NCBI GenBank assembly: GCA_047602475.1
Contig: JASGHE010000003.1
Span: forward strand, 744,001 to 808,000
Source of the DNA: JAEUIE01 sp047602475
GTDB lineage: Bacteria; Planctomycetota; Planctomycetia; Gemmatales; HRBIN36
Direction of reading: 5' to 3'
Length of the DNA: 64,000 nt
In this document: in pieces, positions 53,131-61,456 of the stretch
Layout: each line of letters opens with the position of its first letter
How positions within the stretch are numbered: position 1 is the first letter of the stretch
Notes under the pieces: generated by a model
The model's database searches: none
What the model was told of the DNA's origin: nothing
Seen by the model: the letters and a program-made list of their open reading frames with translations, nothing else
Program-made: the position numbers and the translations under genes

Positions 53131-53329
53131 AGCCCCTAAAGGGGGCGACCGGGCAGTAGCTGGCAGCGGTAGCTGCCAGTAGATAACAAGCAAGCAACAG
53201 AGCCCCGTAAGGGGCGATTGGGACAGGATGCACGTTCCAATCGCCCCTTGCGGGGCTCTTCGCATATCATCTCATTCAACTGGCAGCTGGCGCAGCCAGC
53301 TACTTCCCGGTCGCCCCTTAACAGGGGCT
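53131..53329. repeat. 200-bp nested palindrome (family A), copy 6
   Basis: A 199-bp copy starting 18 bp after lpxA. Central arms CCCCGTAAGGGGCGATTGG and CCAATCGCCCCTTGCGGGG pair with one U-G wobble. The left GTAG-footed hairpin has a GGTA loop. Confidence 0.95.
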
Positions 53330-53340
53330 AACGATATTCA

Positions 53341-53380
53341 AACGAAGAACGGCGGAGTTTCTCTCCGCCGTTCTTCGTTT
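53341..53380. terminator. Bidirectional terminator between lpxA and the gene at 53394
   Basis: AACGAAGAACGGCGGAG-TTTC-TCTCCGCCGTTCTTCGTTT: a 17-bp stem with T-rich 3' flanks on both strands, between convergent genes. Confidence 0.8.
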
Positions 53381-53393
53381 AAGAGTGCCTTCG

Positions 53394-53855
53394 CTATTTC
53401 CGTCGTCCATACGGGTTCAAACACCGTGGCGGCGAGAGAATCTCGTTGAGCACAAACACAGCTCTCATGCCATCTCGGGAGGCGAGTAGTGCCTTGGCAT
53501 GATGGATCGGCGCGGATTCGGCGCCTCGGGGGGGGAGGGTGGCAGGCGGAGTGATCTGGTAAGCCGAGGCTGCGGGGCGAGGAGCGACGTTTCGAATCGG
53601 TTCGGGCATCTGTTCGATGATAACTGCCTGAACCAGCGGTTCCTCCATTACCTGCCGCTGCTGAACCTGTCGTTGTTGTACCTGACGTTGCTGCACCCGC
53701 ACCGTCTTGGGGGCAGCCTGCGCTGGAGCATTAGGCTTGGGCGGTTGCTGCACCTGTGGTGGTGGAGCGCTTTGCCGGGCCTGTTGCTGCTTGCGGCGAT
53801 TGACTTCCTCGAGGAAGCGATCAATCTCAGCAGAGGAAGGACGTGCCTTGGCCAT
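53394..53855 (-). CDS. Hypothetical Gln/Pro-rich protein with VQQRQ repeats
   Basis: A 153-residue protein starting 'MAKARPSSAEIDRFLEEVNR'. The N-terminal 30 residues look helical. The centre is low complexity: Gln/Pro-rich, with a perfect short repeat 'RVQQRQVQQRQVQQRQVM' (15-nt units CAGCAACGTCAGGTA-like at DNA level). The C-terminal part is Pro/Ala-rich and ends with a short conserved-looking 'GMRAVFVLNEILSPP'. I start at 53855; twelve more upstream codons lie in a repeat element. Function unknown; possibly a membrane-associated scaffold downstream of floA. Confidence 0.6.
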   Translation of the reverse strand: MAKARPSSAEIDRFLEEVNRRKQQQARQSAPPPQVQQPPKPNAPAQAAPKTVRVQQRQVQQRQVQQRQVMEEPLVQAVIIEQMPEPIRNVAPRPAASAYQITPPATLPPRGAESAPIHHAKALLASRDGMRAVFVLNEILSPPRCLNPYGRRK

Positions 53856-53880
53856 GATGGTGTATCCGGTATTGCGGTGA

Positions 53881-53973
53881 CTGTGCCACACTCCGTTGGT
53901 ACTCCAACGGGGTGTGGTTTCAATCGCTCAGCAACCACACCCCGACGTGAGTACACGCCGGAGTGTGGCACAG
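53881..53973. repeat. TACT/AGTA two-lobed palindrome (family C), copy 3
   Basis: A 93-bp copy: CTGTGCCACACTCCG...CGGAGTGTGGCACAG, left tip CCGTTGG-TACT-CCAACGG, right tip CCGACGTG-AGTA-CACGCCGG (one A/C mismatch). Between the gene at 53394 and floA, ending 2 bp from the floA stop. Confidence 0.95.
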
Positions 53974-53975
53974 GT

Positions 53976-55043
53976 CTAAGTAATATTCGGCCGTTGTTGG
54001 TTGGCTCCGGTGCCGGCGATGGAGGAGCGCATATCTGTGTCGGAGACCAGGTTGCGCATGCCGTAGTAGTCCATCACGCCCATCTTGCCATCCTTGATGG
54101 CGAAGGAAAGGGCCAGCGGCACCTGGGCATCGGCTTCGACCACCTTGGCCCGGTTCTCTTCAACCAGCGCACGCATTTCCTGCTCACGGGCGACGGCGGC
54201 GGCTCGACGTTCTTCGGCCTTGGCCTGGGCGACCTTCAAATCAGCCTGAGCCTGGGCGGCTTGCAGGTTAGCGCCGACGTTCTCGCCGACTTCGACGTCG
54301 GCGATATCGATAGAGACGATGTGGAACGCCGTGGCGGCATCGAGGCCCTTATCGAGCACTTCACGACTGATGATGCTGGGGTTAGCCAGCACTGCCTTGT
54401 GATCATCAGCAGAACCGATAGCCGAGACGATACCCTGACCGACACGGGCGATGATCGTCTCTTCGGTGGCACCACCGACGAGGCGTTCGAGCTTGGTCTG
54501 CACCGTCACACGGGCCTTGACCTTAAGCTGAATACCGTTCTTGGCCACGGCATCGAGAGTGCGAGCTCCCTTGGTCGGATCGGGGCAATCGATGACCTTG
54601 GGATTCACGCTGGTTCGCACAGCGTCGTAGACATCACGACCGGCGAGATCGATGGCTGCTGCGGTCTTCCAGGGAAGATCGATGCTGGCCTTGTAGGCGG
54701 CGATGACAGCGGCGGCGGTCTTGGGCACATTGCCTCGAGCGAGGTAGTGGGCTTCGAGGTCACGGGTTTCGACCCGCACCCCGGCCTGGGTGAGTGCGAT
54801 CTTCTGCTGCACGATCATGCTGTAGTTGACTTTGCGAAGCATCATGCCGATCAGCGTGGGGATGCTGATATTTGCCCCGGTGAGCCAGGCCTGAATCCAC
54901 AAGTTGAAGAACTTGAAGAAGAGCAAGATGAAGACCAGGGCGATGATAGCGACAATCGCCAGGCCCACGTAGCCGATGATCTTCGAAGTATCCAGCCCGG
55001 CCCCTTGTGCGAAAAGTGCGGAAGCGGTCAGTGTTGCGAACAT
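53976..55043 (-). CDS. floA: Flotillin-like protein FloA
   Basis: A 355-residue FloA (UPF0365/YqfA) membrane-microdomain scaffold. An N-terminal hairpin TM ('IIGYVGLAIVAIIALVFILL') is followed by the flotillin/SPFH-type core with 'IQAWLTGANISIPTLIGMML', 'AKNGIQLKVKARVTVQTKLE', 'HIVSIDIADVEVGENVGANL' and a coiled-coil 'AQAQADLKVAQAKAEERRAA'. In Bacillus the same gene lies next to a NfeD protein (yqeZ-yqfA), and here two NfeD genes are encoded upstream on the same strand, so the group is probably one functional unit for membrane organisation. Confidence 0.93.
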   Translation of the reverse strand: MFATLTASALFAQGAGLDTSKIIGYVGLAIVAIIALVFILLFFKFFNLWIQAWLTGANISIPTLIGMMLRKVNYSMIVQQKIALTQAGVRVETRDLEAHYLARGNVPKTAAAVIAAYKASIDLPWKTAAAIDLAGRDVYDAVRTSVNPKVIDCPDPTKGARTLDAVAKNGIQLKVKARVTVQTKLERLVGGATEETIIARVGQGIVSAIGSADDHKAVLANPSIISREVLDKGLDAATAFHIVSIDIADVEVGENVGANLQAAQAQADLKVAQAKAEERRAAAVAREQEMRALVEENRAKVVEADAQVPLALSFAIKDGKMGVMDYYGMRNLVSDTDMRSSIAGTGANQQRPNIT

Positions 55044-55254
55044 GAAGAAACCTTTCCCGGTGTACTACCCTGATGAAATGGGGTGTGACCTACGATTGTC
55101 ATGATATGGAAGCGTCTGTCAAGAAGTTATTCGTACTGAATGGCGTGTAGATTGATTTTGAAGACGAAATGATCGGAAAGAATCGATTTGCCGGTCTCGT
55201 TGTTACATCAAGGGACGTTTGCAGGGTTCGGTGGAGTCCATCGGAAGAAGACGA

Positions 55255-55321
55255 CTCTCGCAGAGGCGCGGAGACGCAGAGTAACATTGCTTTTCTCTGC
55301 GTCTCCGCGCCTCTGCGAGAG
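55255..55321. repeat. CGCAGAGGCGCGGAG palindrome (family D), copy 2
   Basis: A 67-bp inverted repeat with the arms of the element at 16146-16253 (CTCTCGCAGAGGCGCGGAGA and inverse) but a loop of only about 15 bp and no GxxExxY gene next to it. Lies in the 308-bp gap between floA and the small gene at 55352; the rest of that gap shows nothing recognisable. Confidence 0.92.
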
Positions 55322-55351
55322 ATATTTGGTGGAGCATCGATAGCACTAGCC

Positions 55352-55627
55352 CTACTTCACTTCTCCGCCTGGATAGAGATGCTCAAACATCTGTTTGAGC
55401 TTGCCCAGGGCCATGCCGCCGGAGACGCCGCCGCACTTTTCGACGGTGACCATGTTATCGGTGACGGTGCCGGCGATATCGAGCATGAAGCCCATGCCGA
55501 TGGAAGCGGTGAAGGTATTATCTTTCCAGGTGACGTTGTCGTTGTAGCTGGTCTTGGCGAGTTGCGACTTCATCAGTTCCAGAGCCTCGGCCTGGGGTTT
55601 GCCGGTACGCCACTGTAATTCAGCCAT
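55352..55627 (-). CDS. Small hypothetical protein, weakly like PHA-granule region proteins
   Basis: A 91-residue protein: 'RTGKPQAEALELMKSQLAKT', then 'NVTWKDNTFTASIGMGFML' and 'GTVTDNMVTVEKCGGVSGG', ending with a helix. The order helix, four beta strands, helix resembles the polyhydroxyalkanoic-acid-system small protein family, but the match is by eye and weak. It is 38 bp after the NfeD gene, on the same strand, and upstream of floA. Confidence 0.6.
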   Translation of the reverse strand: MAELQWRTGKPQAEALELMKSQLAKTSYNDNVTWKDNTFTASIGMGFMLDIAGTVTDNMVTVEKCGGVSGGMALGKLKQMFEHLYPGGEVK

Positions 55628-55665
55628 GTCTCACCTCATGTGAAAAAGGAAGTCAAAACCAGCGT

Positions 55666-56202
55666 TCAAGCGTTCAGGTCGGTGGGCAAGTCGTCGAGCT
55701 CATGCGGATTGACGAGTCGCACCACCAACTGGCTGCCTTTGACGGCAACCACCTTTACATACTGCCCGGCATCGACAAAGACGCCTTCGGTGGTGCTATC
55801 GTAGCGTTTACCTTTCAAATCGGTAGCCCCGGAAGGCTGATGGAGGGTGAGCGTCCTGCCGATCTGGCCTTGCAGTTGTTCAAAGGCCTGCTGGGCTTCA
55901 GTAACGACCAGAGCTTCTTCCTCTGTGGGTTCCTTCAGGAAGACCGCTTTGCCCATGGGCGTATAGGGCCAGTAATAAAAGAGCACGCTGCCAATCACAG
56001 GCAGAAGCACCAACAGCCCGACAATGGTGATGACACCGGTGGTCGCGCCGCCGCCTTCGCTTTCCGGAGTGAAGAAGATGAGCACCACGCCCGCCCCGAC
56101 AAAGAACAGGGAGAGGATCATCATCAGGCCGCCCGACGGGAGAAAGATCTCCAGCGCCAGGAAGAGGATGCCCAGTAAAATGGCGAGAATCGCCCAGGTC
56201 AT
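55666..56202 (-). CDS. NfeD family protein, short form
   Basis: A 178-residue NfeD: three to four TM helices ('AILLGILFLALEIFLPSGGL', 'MMILSLFFVGAGVVLIFF', 'VITIVGLLVLLPVIGSVLF') and a C-terminal OB-fold domain ending 'YDSTTEGVFVDAGQYVKVVA' and 'QLVVRLVNP'. NfeD proteins work with flotillins or stomatins. It is 9 bp downstream of the longer NfeD gene, so co-translated, and upstream of floA. Confidence 0.88.
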   Translation of the reverse strand: MTWAILAILLGILFLALEIFLPSGGLMMILSLFFVGAGVVLIFFTPESEGGGATTGVITIVGLLVLLPVIGSVLFYYWPYTPMGKAVFLKEPTEEEALVVTEAQQAFEQLQGQIGRTLTLHQPSGATDLKGKRYDSTTEGVFVDAGQYVKVVAVKGSQLVVRLVNPHELDDLPTDLNA

Positions 56203-56211
56203 AGTTCATCC

Positions 56212-58473
56212 TCAAACAGGTTTGACGACCACGCGCAAGCCATCGATTTCGATAATTTGAACACGCCGCCCGGCATCGACAAAGCCACTTTCGGTGGTGA
56301 CGTCAATATAGTCATCGCCGAAGCAGGCACGACCCACGGGTCGCAATTCGGTTACAGCGGTACCCACGGCTCCCAGCAGGGAAGGGGACGAAGCAGGAGG
56401 CAAGCCGCCGGCGGCGTCGCTGGTCTCCTCATCGGGCGGGGGCAGCATCAACCAGTGGAACATCGGCAGGCTCGGCAGGAACCGGGCCACAGCGAAAGCC
56501 CCTAACACCGAGAAGAGCAGCCCGCCACTGAAGACCCCGAAGTTGCGTGCAAGCCCCATGTATTCGTCCGGAGTTTGCGGCCATTGCTTGACGACCACCA
56601 GAGACAGGCCCAGCAGCATCAGGATAATGCCGCTGACGCCGGTGACGCCGAAGCCGGGCAGGACAAAGATTTCGACAGCGAGCAGCACGATGCCTAAAAG
56701 AAAGAGCAGGATGGCCAAGGCGTTCACCTGTCCGGAGAGCCAGGAATGTGCCCAGAACAGGAGCAGGAAACAGAACGCCGAAACGATGATGGGCACCGTG
56801 GTGCCGGGGGCCTTGATCTCAAGGATCAATCCGAGAAAGGCGACGATGGCCAGCAGCGTGGTGGTGGCGGGATGTTGCAGGAAAAGGACGAGGTTATCGA
56901 GCCAGTTCGCCCGCATGATGATGACATCACCGGCGGAGATGCCATACTGCCTGAACACCTCGCTGATCGCCTGAACCTGACCGAGGTCTTTAGTTAAGAC
57001 AGTGCGAGCCAGACCGATTTCGTATGCCTGAGCCGCGTTCAGCACCAGGAGTTGGCCCTTCTTTTTGATGACGTTCTTCTCAACCCACCCGGCCCGAAGC
57101 TCAGCCTTGTCCTTGATCTGCACAGCCAGGTTCTGATCAGGTTTGTTGGGATCGGGTACTTCCTGAACCTGCACCAGTTCCAGGTTCGGTTGAAACATCC
57201 CCCGGACGATGATCTCGGGGACGCCGGACTTCTGCACGATGTTGATTAGACTCTGCTGCCGTTCGTTGATCAGCGTAGCGTCAAAGAGCACATTGCCAGA
57301 CTGGTAAACGAGGTTGTTGACATCGCAGATTTTGGCATCGGGGCCCATGATGATTTCATCGCAGGCCAGGGCGATGAAGTTAGCGGTGCCGGTGCAGTTT
57401 TCGGGAATGAAGGCGACGGTCTTGATGCGGCGTTCACCATGGGTCTTGTCGTAAAGATCGTTGGCCAGTTGGGTCGCGCTGGCAACGGTTTCGGGTCCGC
57501 CATTCATGTTGATCATGTGGAAGATGATGCAATTCACCTCTTCCTTGATAGACCGGCGAACCTTGTCGAGGGCCATCTCATAGGTGCCATTGCCCGCGTC
57601 GCCGCTGATCTCGATGACCGCTGCCTTGGGGTGTTCCGGGAGAGGGTTGCGACCGATAGGCACTCCCACTCTGGTGGAGATTTCGATCTTGTTAGGATAC
57701 ATCCGTTTGATGAGGCCGAGCTTCTCCGCCTCCTCGGCACGATACACGCCCAGGGTGCCGGCACGCATGAACTCCTGCGGTTGCAGGCGGGCGTCGTCTT
57801 TGCCGATGAGATGCTTGTCAGAAACAGGGATATTAAACTCTTCACACTGCTGCTTGCTCAGGCGATACTGCTGACCATCCTTATCGAAACGATAGACGAC
57901 CAGTTCAGGCTTGAGCATCTTGATCAAGAGGGCGACCGGGATGCCCCGATTTTCGCCGACCTTCATGAACCCGGCGACTTTGGTGACATCAATGATGCCG
58001 CTCTTTTCGAGGGCACGCTGATTGAAGCCGATGGAGCTTTGCGGCGTCATGTAGACGACACTGCAGGCCAGCAAGGGCAGCACGGCGTTGCCGTTGATGG
58101 GGCCATCGACAACTGCTACCGTCTGGACGGTTCCTTTGACTTCTTGCAGGAAAAAAGTGGCCAGATCGTTGCAGGGGCCGAACTCGCTCAGTTCCCGTGA
58201 CTGGAACTCGTAGACGATCTTGTGGACGCCCTTCTTGATGGCTTGCTCGGTGGCGTTGCGCACAGACCGGTAGACTTCGGTGGTAATTTCACCAGGGATG
58301 ACAATCCATTCGCCATCGACTTTCTGCTGGGCGAGGAGGCTGCTGGGGCAAATCAACAACAATAACCAGGCGAGGGTGCGACAGGTAAACCCATCGACGA
58401 ACTTGCCGGCAGGGAGTGATTCCACCAATGAACCATCCGACGATTGAACCGCTGCAAGCGGAATGAACTTCAT
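56212..58473 (-). CDS. NfeD1b-type protein with ClpP-like domains lacking the catalytic serine
   Basis: A 753-residue membrane protein of the NfeD1b type. After a signal-like segment come two ClpP/crotonase-fold domains (about residues 50-245 and 285-480), then four or more TM helices (about 545-660) and a C-terminal OB fold ('YIDVTTESGFVDAGRRVQII'). In active family members the nucleophile lies in an xxSAG motif before 'xxLACDEI'. Here the corresponding positions read 'GPINGNAVLPLLACSVVYM' and 'ENCTGTANFIALACDEIIM', so Ser appears to be Gly in both repeats. It may be a non-catalytic scaffold. Start at ATG 58473; one four codons earlier is possible. Confidence 0.87.
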   Translation of the reverse strand: MKFIPLAAVQSSDGSLVESLPAGKFVDGFTCRTLAWLLLLICPSSLLAQQKVDGEWIVIPGEITTEVYRSVRNATEQAIKKGVHKIVYEFQSRELSEFGPCNDLATFFLQEVKGTVQTVAVVDGPINGNAVLPLLACSVVYMTPQSSIGFNQRALEKSGIIDVTKVAGFMKVGENRGIPVALLIKMLKPELVVYRFDKDGQQYRLSKQQCEEFNIPVSDKHLIGKDDARLQPQEFMRAGTLGVYRAEEAEKLGLIKRMYPNKIEISTRVGVPIGRNPLPEHPKAAVIEISGDAGNGTYEMALDKVRRSIKEEVNCIIFHMINMNGGPETVASATQLANDLYDKTHGERRIKTVAFIPENCTGTANFIALACDEIIMGPDAKICDVNNLVYQSGNVLFDATLINERQQSLINIVQKSGVPEIIVRGMFQPNLELVQVQEVPDPNKPDQNLAVQIKDKAELRAGWVEKNVIKKKGQLLVLNAAQAYEIGLARTVLTKDLGQVQAISEVFRQYGISAGDVIIMRANWLDNLVLFLQHPATTTLLAIVAFLGLILEIKAPGTTVPIIVSAFCFLLLFWAHSWLSGQVNALAILLFLLGIVLLAVEIFVLPGFGVTGVSGIILMLLGLSLVVVKQWPQTPDEYMGLARNFGVFSGGLLFSVLGAFAVARFLPSLPMFHWLMLPPPDEETSDAAGGLPPASSPSLLGAVGTAVTELRPVGRACFGDDYIDVTTESGFVDAGRRVQIIEIDGLRVVVKPV

Positions 58474-58627
58474 GGAATGCACCACGCCTCGGAGCAGTCA
58501 ACACGGTCAACACCGGGTCGCTCGCGCAACTGCTTGTTTTCATTATAACCCCTGCGGCGTGTCGGGCTACACATCGAGCGTACTCTGAGGAGCTTTCTCC
58601 AGATTATCAAGATGCCCATAGCCAGCC

Positions 58628-61375
58628 TTATTCCTTCGAGGGACGCTGTAATTTGTCCAACTTGTCGAGTAATGCGATGGCTTCCAGGTTCCCTGGTTGA
58701 GCCCGCAGCACGAGTTGCAGGTGTTCCCGGGCGTCAGCGTATTTTTCCAATTCGTAGTAGAGTCTGCCCAAATCGAGTCGCCATTCAGTCTGATCAGGCC
58801 GGGCCAGCACAGCCACGCTCAGGTGCTGTGCAGCCTGCTCTCTTTTGTCGATGCCCCACATGGCCAGACCGTAGTCGTATTGATTCTCAGGCGAGGTGAG
58901 GTCGGGACGCTTTTCTAAGATCTCCAGGGCCTTCTCAAGGAAGGGCTTGCGTTCCACGGTCTGAGCGACCCGAGGATAGAGAACCCACGCTGCCTTCACG
59001 TGCTGTCGGGCGGACTGGCGGGGAAGCAACTTTTCCATGATCTCCGGCGTGGTGAGCTTGAAGTCCGATTGAAGCACGCTTTGCGCAGTCTCCAAAACGA
59101 TGGCTCCAAGGAATTCATCTGACAATTCCAGGGATCGTCGCCAACTGGCGATGGCGGTATCGCGCATGCCGTTTAACCATTCCTGCTGGCCGCACTGGTA
59201 CCATGTCTCAGCTCGATGCGGGTGGAGCAGCTTGATGCGGTTTAAATAGGCGGTCAATTCCTCAGAAGTCTTCCAGTAGAACCATCGATCCTCAGCCGGC
59301 AGCAACGTCCTTTTGGGCAGAACGTGCATCGATATCTCGAGATGCGGGTTCCACGCGAGAGGAGATAAGTTGCGGGCAGCGCGAAGGTGTCGCTGTTGAG
59401 TTTTCCACGAGTCGGCTTGCCGGTCTCGAAGCCTTTTTGATAGCAGGGCCTGAGCCAGATAGGGTTGAAGCACATCCTCCGCCAGGGTGCTCAAGGGATT
59501 GTTTTGCAGGCCCATCAGACCCGCGTTCACCCTCACCACTTTCTGTAGACACAGGCAACGATCATTGACCGAGCGATCCTGTGCTTCGACAGCCATCAGC
59601 CTCTGTTTTTCAATCTCGTATCGTTCCATGCGTACACGTGAATAGGCTGGTTCCAGGGCGATGGCGGTATCTAACCGATCCACCGCTTTTTGCAAAAGGG
59701 CCGGATCGCCTTTGGCATTCTGCCTGATGTGGAGCCCGTCGAGCCGATAGCCGTCAAACTGCCAGTTCAGCCACAGACCGGCGAAGAGAATGAAGCCGAT
59801 AGTCACAGCAAAGACCAGCCCCATCAGCGGACCGATGCCAAAGTAATGCCAGTCAATCAGAGTGTTTTCTTCCGCGACATTGTCGCGGTTGCCTCCCAGA
59901 CCAACGAGATACCCGGCGGTAACGGCGAGTATGGCTGCCACTGCGGGAACGTGAATGCCAAACTTGCCGATGCTTTGCACAGCCAGCGTCAGGCAGGCGG
60001 CCCAGGCACCCAATATCAAGGCCTGTCTGCTTCCCCGTCGCCGGGTTTGCAGTGCTTGCCAGCCGGACCGTAGCACGAGCCAGATGAGGACCAGGGTCAA
60101 CAGAAAGCGAATGAGTCCGCCTTCAACTAATGCTTCGACGTATTCGCTGTGGGCATGTGTGTGTGTGGTCGTTTGTTCAGCGCCAAGGGGGCGATAGAGA
60201 GGCTCAACGGTTTGAAAAGTGCCAAAGCCGGTGCCGGTGATGGGGAACTGCTTGAAGGCCTCATACGACGCTTTCCAGATGGTGAAACGACCATCCTGCG
60301 TCAAAAGGTCGTTCTCTAATCGTTGCACGGTCGGGGTCGCGCCGTACCACATGAGCAGAACGAAGGCAACCGCAGGAATGGCAAGGAACCACCAGATTCC
60401 CCGTGCCCCTCCCTTGCGCTGCCAGGCCAGGATGGCCAGAACCAATCCTACTCCCAACGCCAGGATGCCGCCACGAGAGAGACTTGCTAATACCGCGGTA
60501 ATGCAGACGGTGATCGGTATCAGCAGCCACATGGCCTGAGGATGCTGGAGTATTTCGGACCAAAGGCTCACGGAATACCGGACTGGCATCTTCTGGCCGA
60601 TGTCGGAAACGGCATAACTTCCCGAGGCACGCTGCAAGGTGGAAAGGAACAATCCCAGTCCCAGGAAGATGCAGAAGTTCACATAACTGCTGAAGTGATT
60701 ACGATTGATGAACGTGCCAAAGGCAACACCTGGCACCTGGAAGCCGTAGATCACGTTGTCCAACCCGCGCATTTTCTGGACTAGGGCAAAGATCGACATG
60801 ATGCAACCGTTGGCCACCATCACCCAGGCCAGACGCTTCAGACGTTCCGGCGTGGCCAGGTTGTGTCGCACGACAAAGAAAAGAGCCATGACGGCCAGGA
60901 GTTGCAGCAGCGAAAGCTGGGTGGCCCCGGGATAGAGGCTTACGGTCGAGCCCAGGGGGAAGGGAAGGTTTTCCTCGTCACCACCCATCATAGACTGTTC
61001 CTGCTGAGCGGGTAATAATGCGTCGTACAGTTTAACAGCTTCCGGCGAGATATATCGCAAGGTTGTGCGATGCATCGGGAGAAGGTACAGGCAGGAAATC
61101 AGAAAGAGCAGGACCAGCGTCAGGGAAACCCAACAGAAGTGAAGCGTCAGCTTCCAGCGCACCACCTGCTTGATCGCCCAAAGGAGGAGTACCAGAGCAA
61201 TGCCGCAGCCGGCCAGTTGAATATGATTGGCTTGCGTGCCACCCAGCAGCCAGGGTGTGACGACAAGAATGAGGAGAATGATGCCTTCCATGGCTCCGTC
61301 AAGAATCGACTCGAAAGTGAAGCGAGAAGGCACGCCTCGGGCAGAGGAAAGTTGACTCGATGAGTTCTTAATCAT
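58628..61375 (-). CDS. O-antigen ligase family protein with TPR domain
   Basis: A 915-residue membrane protein. Residues about 25-510 have at least ten TM helices with a Wzy_C/O-antigen ligase region: 'GTFINRNHFSSYVNFCIFLG' and a large periplasmic loop ('RLENDLLTQDGRFTIWKASY', 'FPITGTGFGTFQTVEP', 'THTHAHSEYVEALVEGG'). The C-terminal 350 residues are TPR-like ('YQCGQQEWLNGMRDTAIASW', 'LDLGRLYYELEKYADAREHL'). Likely polymerises or ligates a surface glycan, or O-glycosylates proteins. It is transcribed toward the NfeD genes but with a 155-bp gap. Confidence 0.87.
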   Translation of the reverse strand: MIKNSSSQLSSARGVPSRFTFESILDGAMEGIILLILVVTPWLLGGTQANHIQLAGCGIALVLLLWAIKQVVRWKLTLHFCWVSLTLVLLFLISCLYLLPMHRTTLRYISPEAVKLYDALLPAQQEQSMMGGDEENLPFPLGSTVSLYPGATQLSLLQLLAVMALFFVVRHNLATPERLKRLAWVMVANGCIMSIFALVQKMRGLDNVIYGFQVPGVAFGTFINRNHFSSYVNFCIFLGLGLFLSTLQRASGSYAVSDIGQKMPVRYSVSLWSEILQHPQAMWLLIPITVCITAVLASLSRGGILALGVGLVLAILAWQRKGGARGIWWFLAIPAVAFVLLMWYGATPTVQRLENDLLTQDGRFTIWKASYEAFKQFPITGTGFGTFQTVEPLYRPLGAEQTTTHTHAHSEYVEALVEGGLIRFLLTLVLIWLVLRSGWQALQTRRRGSRQALILGAWAACLTLAVQSIGKFGIHVPAVAAILAVTAGYLVGLGGNRDNVAEENTLIDWHYFGIGPLMGLVFAVTIGFILFAGLWLNWQFDGYRLDGLHIRQNAKGDPALLQKAVDRLDTAIALEPAYSRVRMERYEIEKQRLMAVEAQDRSVNDRCLCLQKVVRVNAGLMGLQNNPLSTLAEDVLQPYLAQALLSKRLRDRQADSWKTQQRHLRAARNLSPLAWNPHLEISMHVLPKRTLLPAEDRWFYWKTSEELTAYLNRIKLLHPHRAETWYQCGQQEWLNGMRDTAIASWRRSLELSDEFLGAIVLETAQSVLQSDFKLTTPEIMEKLLPRQSARQHVKAAWVLYPRVAQTVERKPFLEKALEILEKRPDLTSPENQYDYGLAMWGIDKREQAAQHLSVAVLARPDQTEWRLDLGRLYYELEKYADAREHLQLVLRAQPGNLEAIALLDKLDKLQRPSKE

Positions 61376-61394
61376 GATGGTACGTTATGAAAAC

Positions 61395-61428
61395 AAAAAC
61401 CGCCCGCATAGAACACTATACGGGCGGC
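61395..61428 (-). terminator. Intrinsic terminator of the secreted protein gene
   Basis: On the minus strand: GCCGCCCGTATAG-TGTTC-TATGCGGGCGGTTTTTG. Strong stem and T-run between the secreted protein gene (61457-62035) and the O-antigen ligase start. Confidence 0.85.
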
Positions 61429-61456
61429 GCAGTAATCCGGGTTCATCGCGGAAAGC

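Noticed and set aside
3106..53329. CRISPR array
   Set aside because: Repeats are 200 bp, kilobases apart and without spacers or cas genes.
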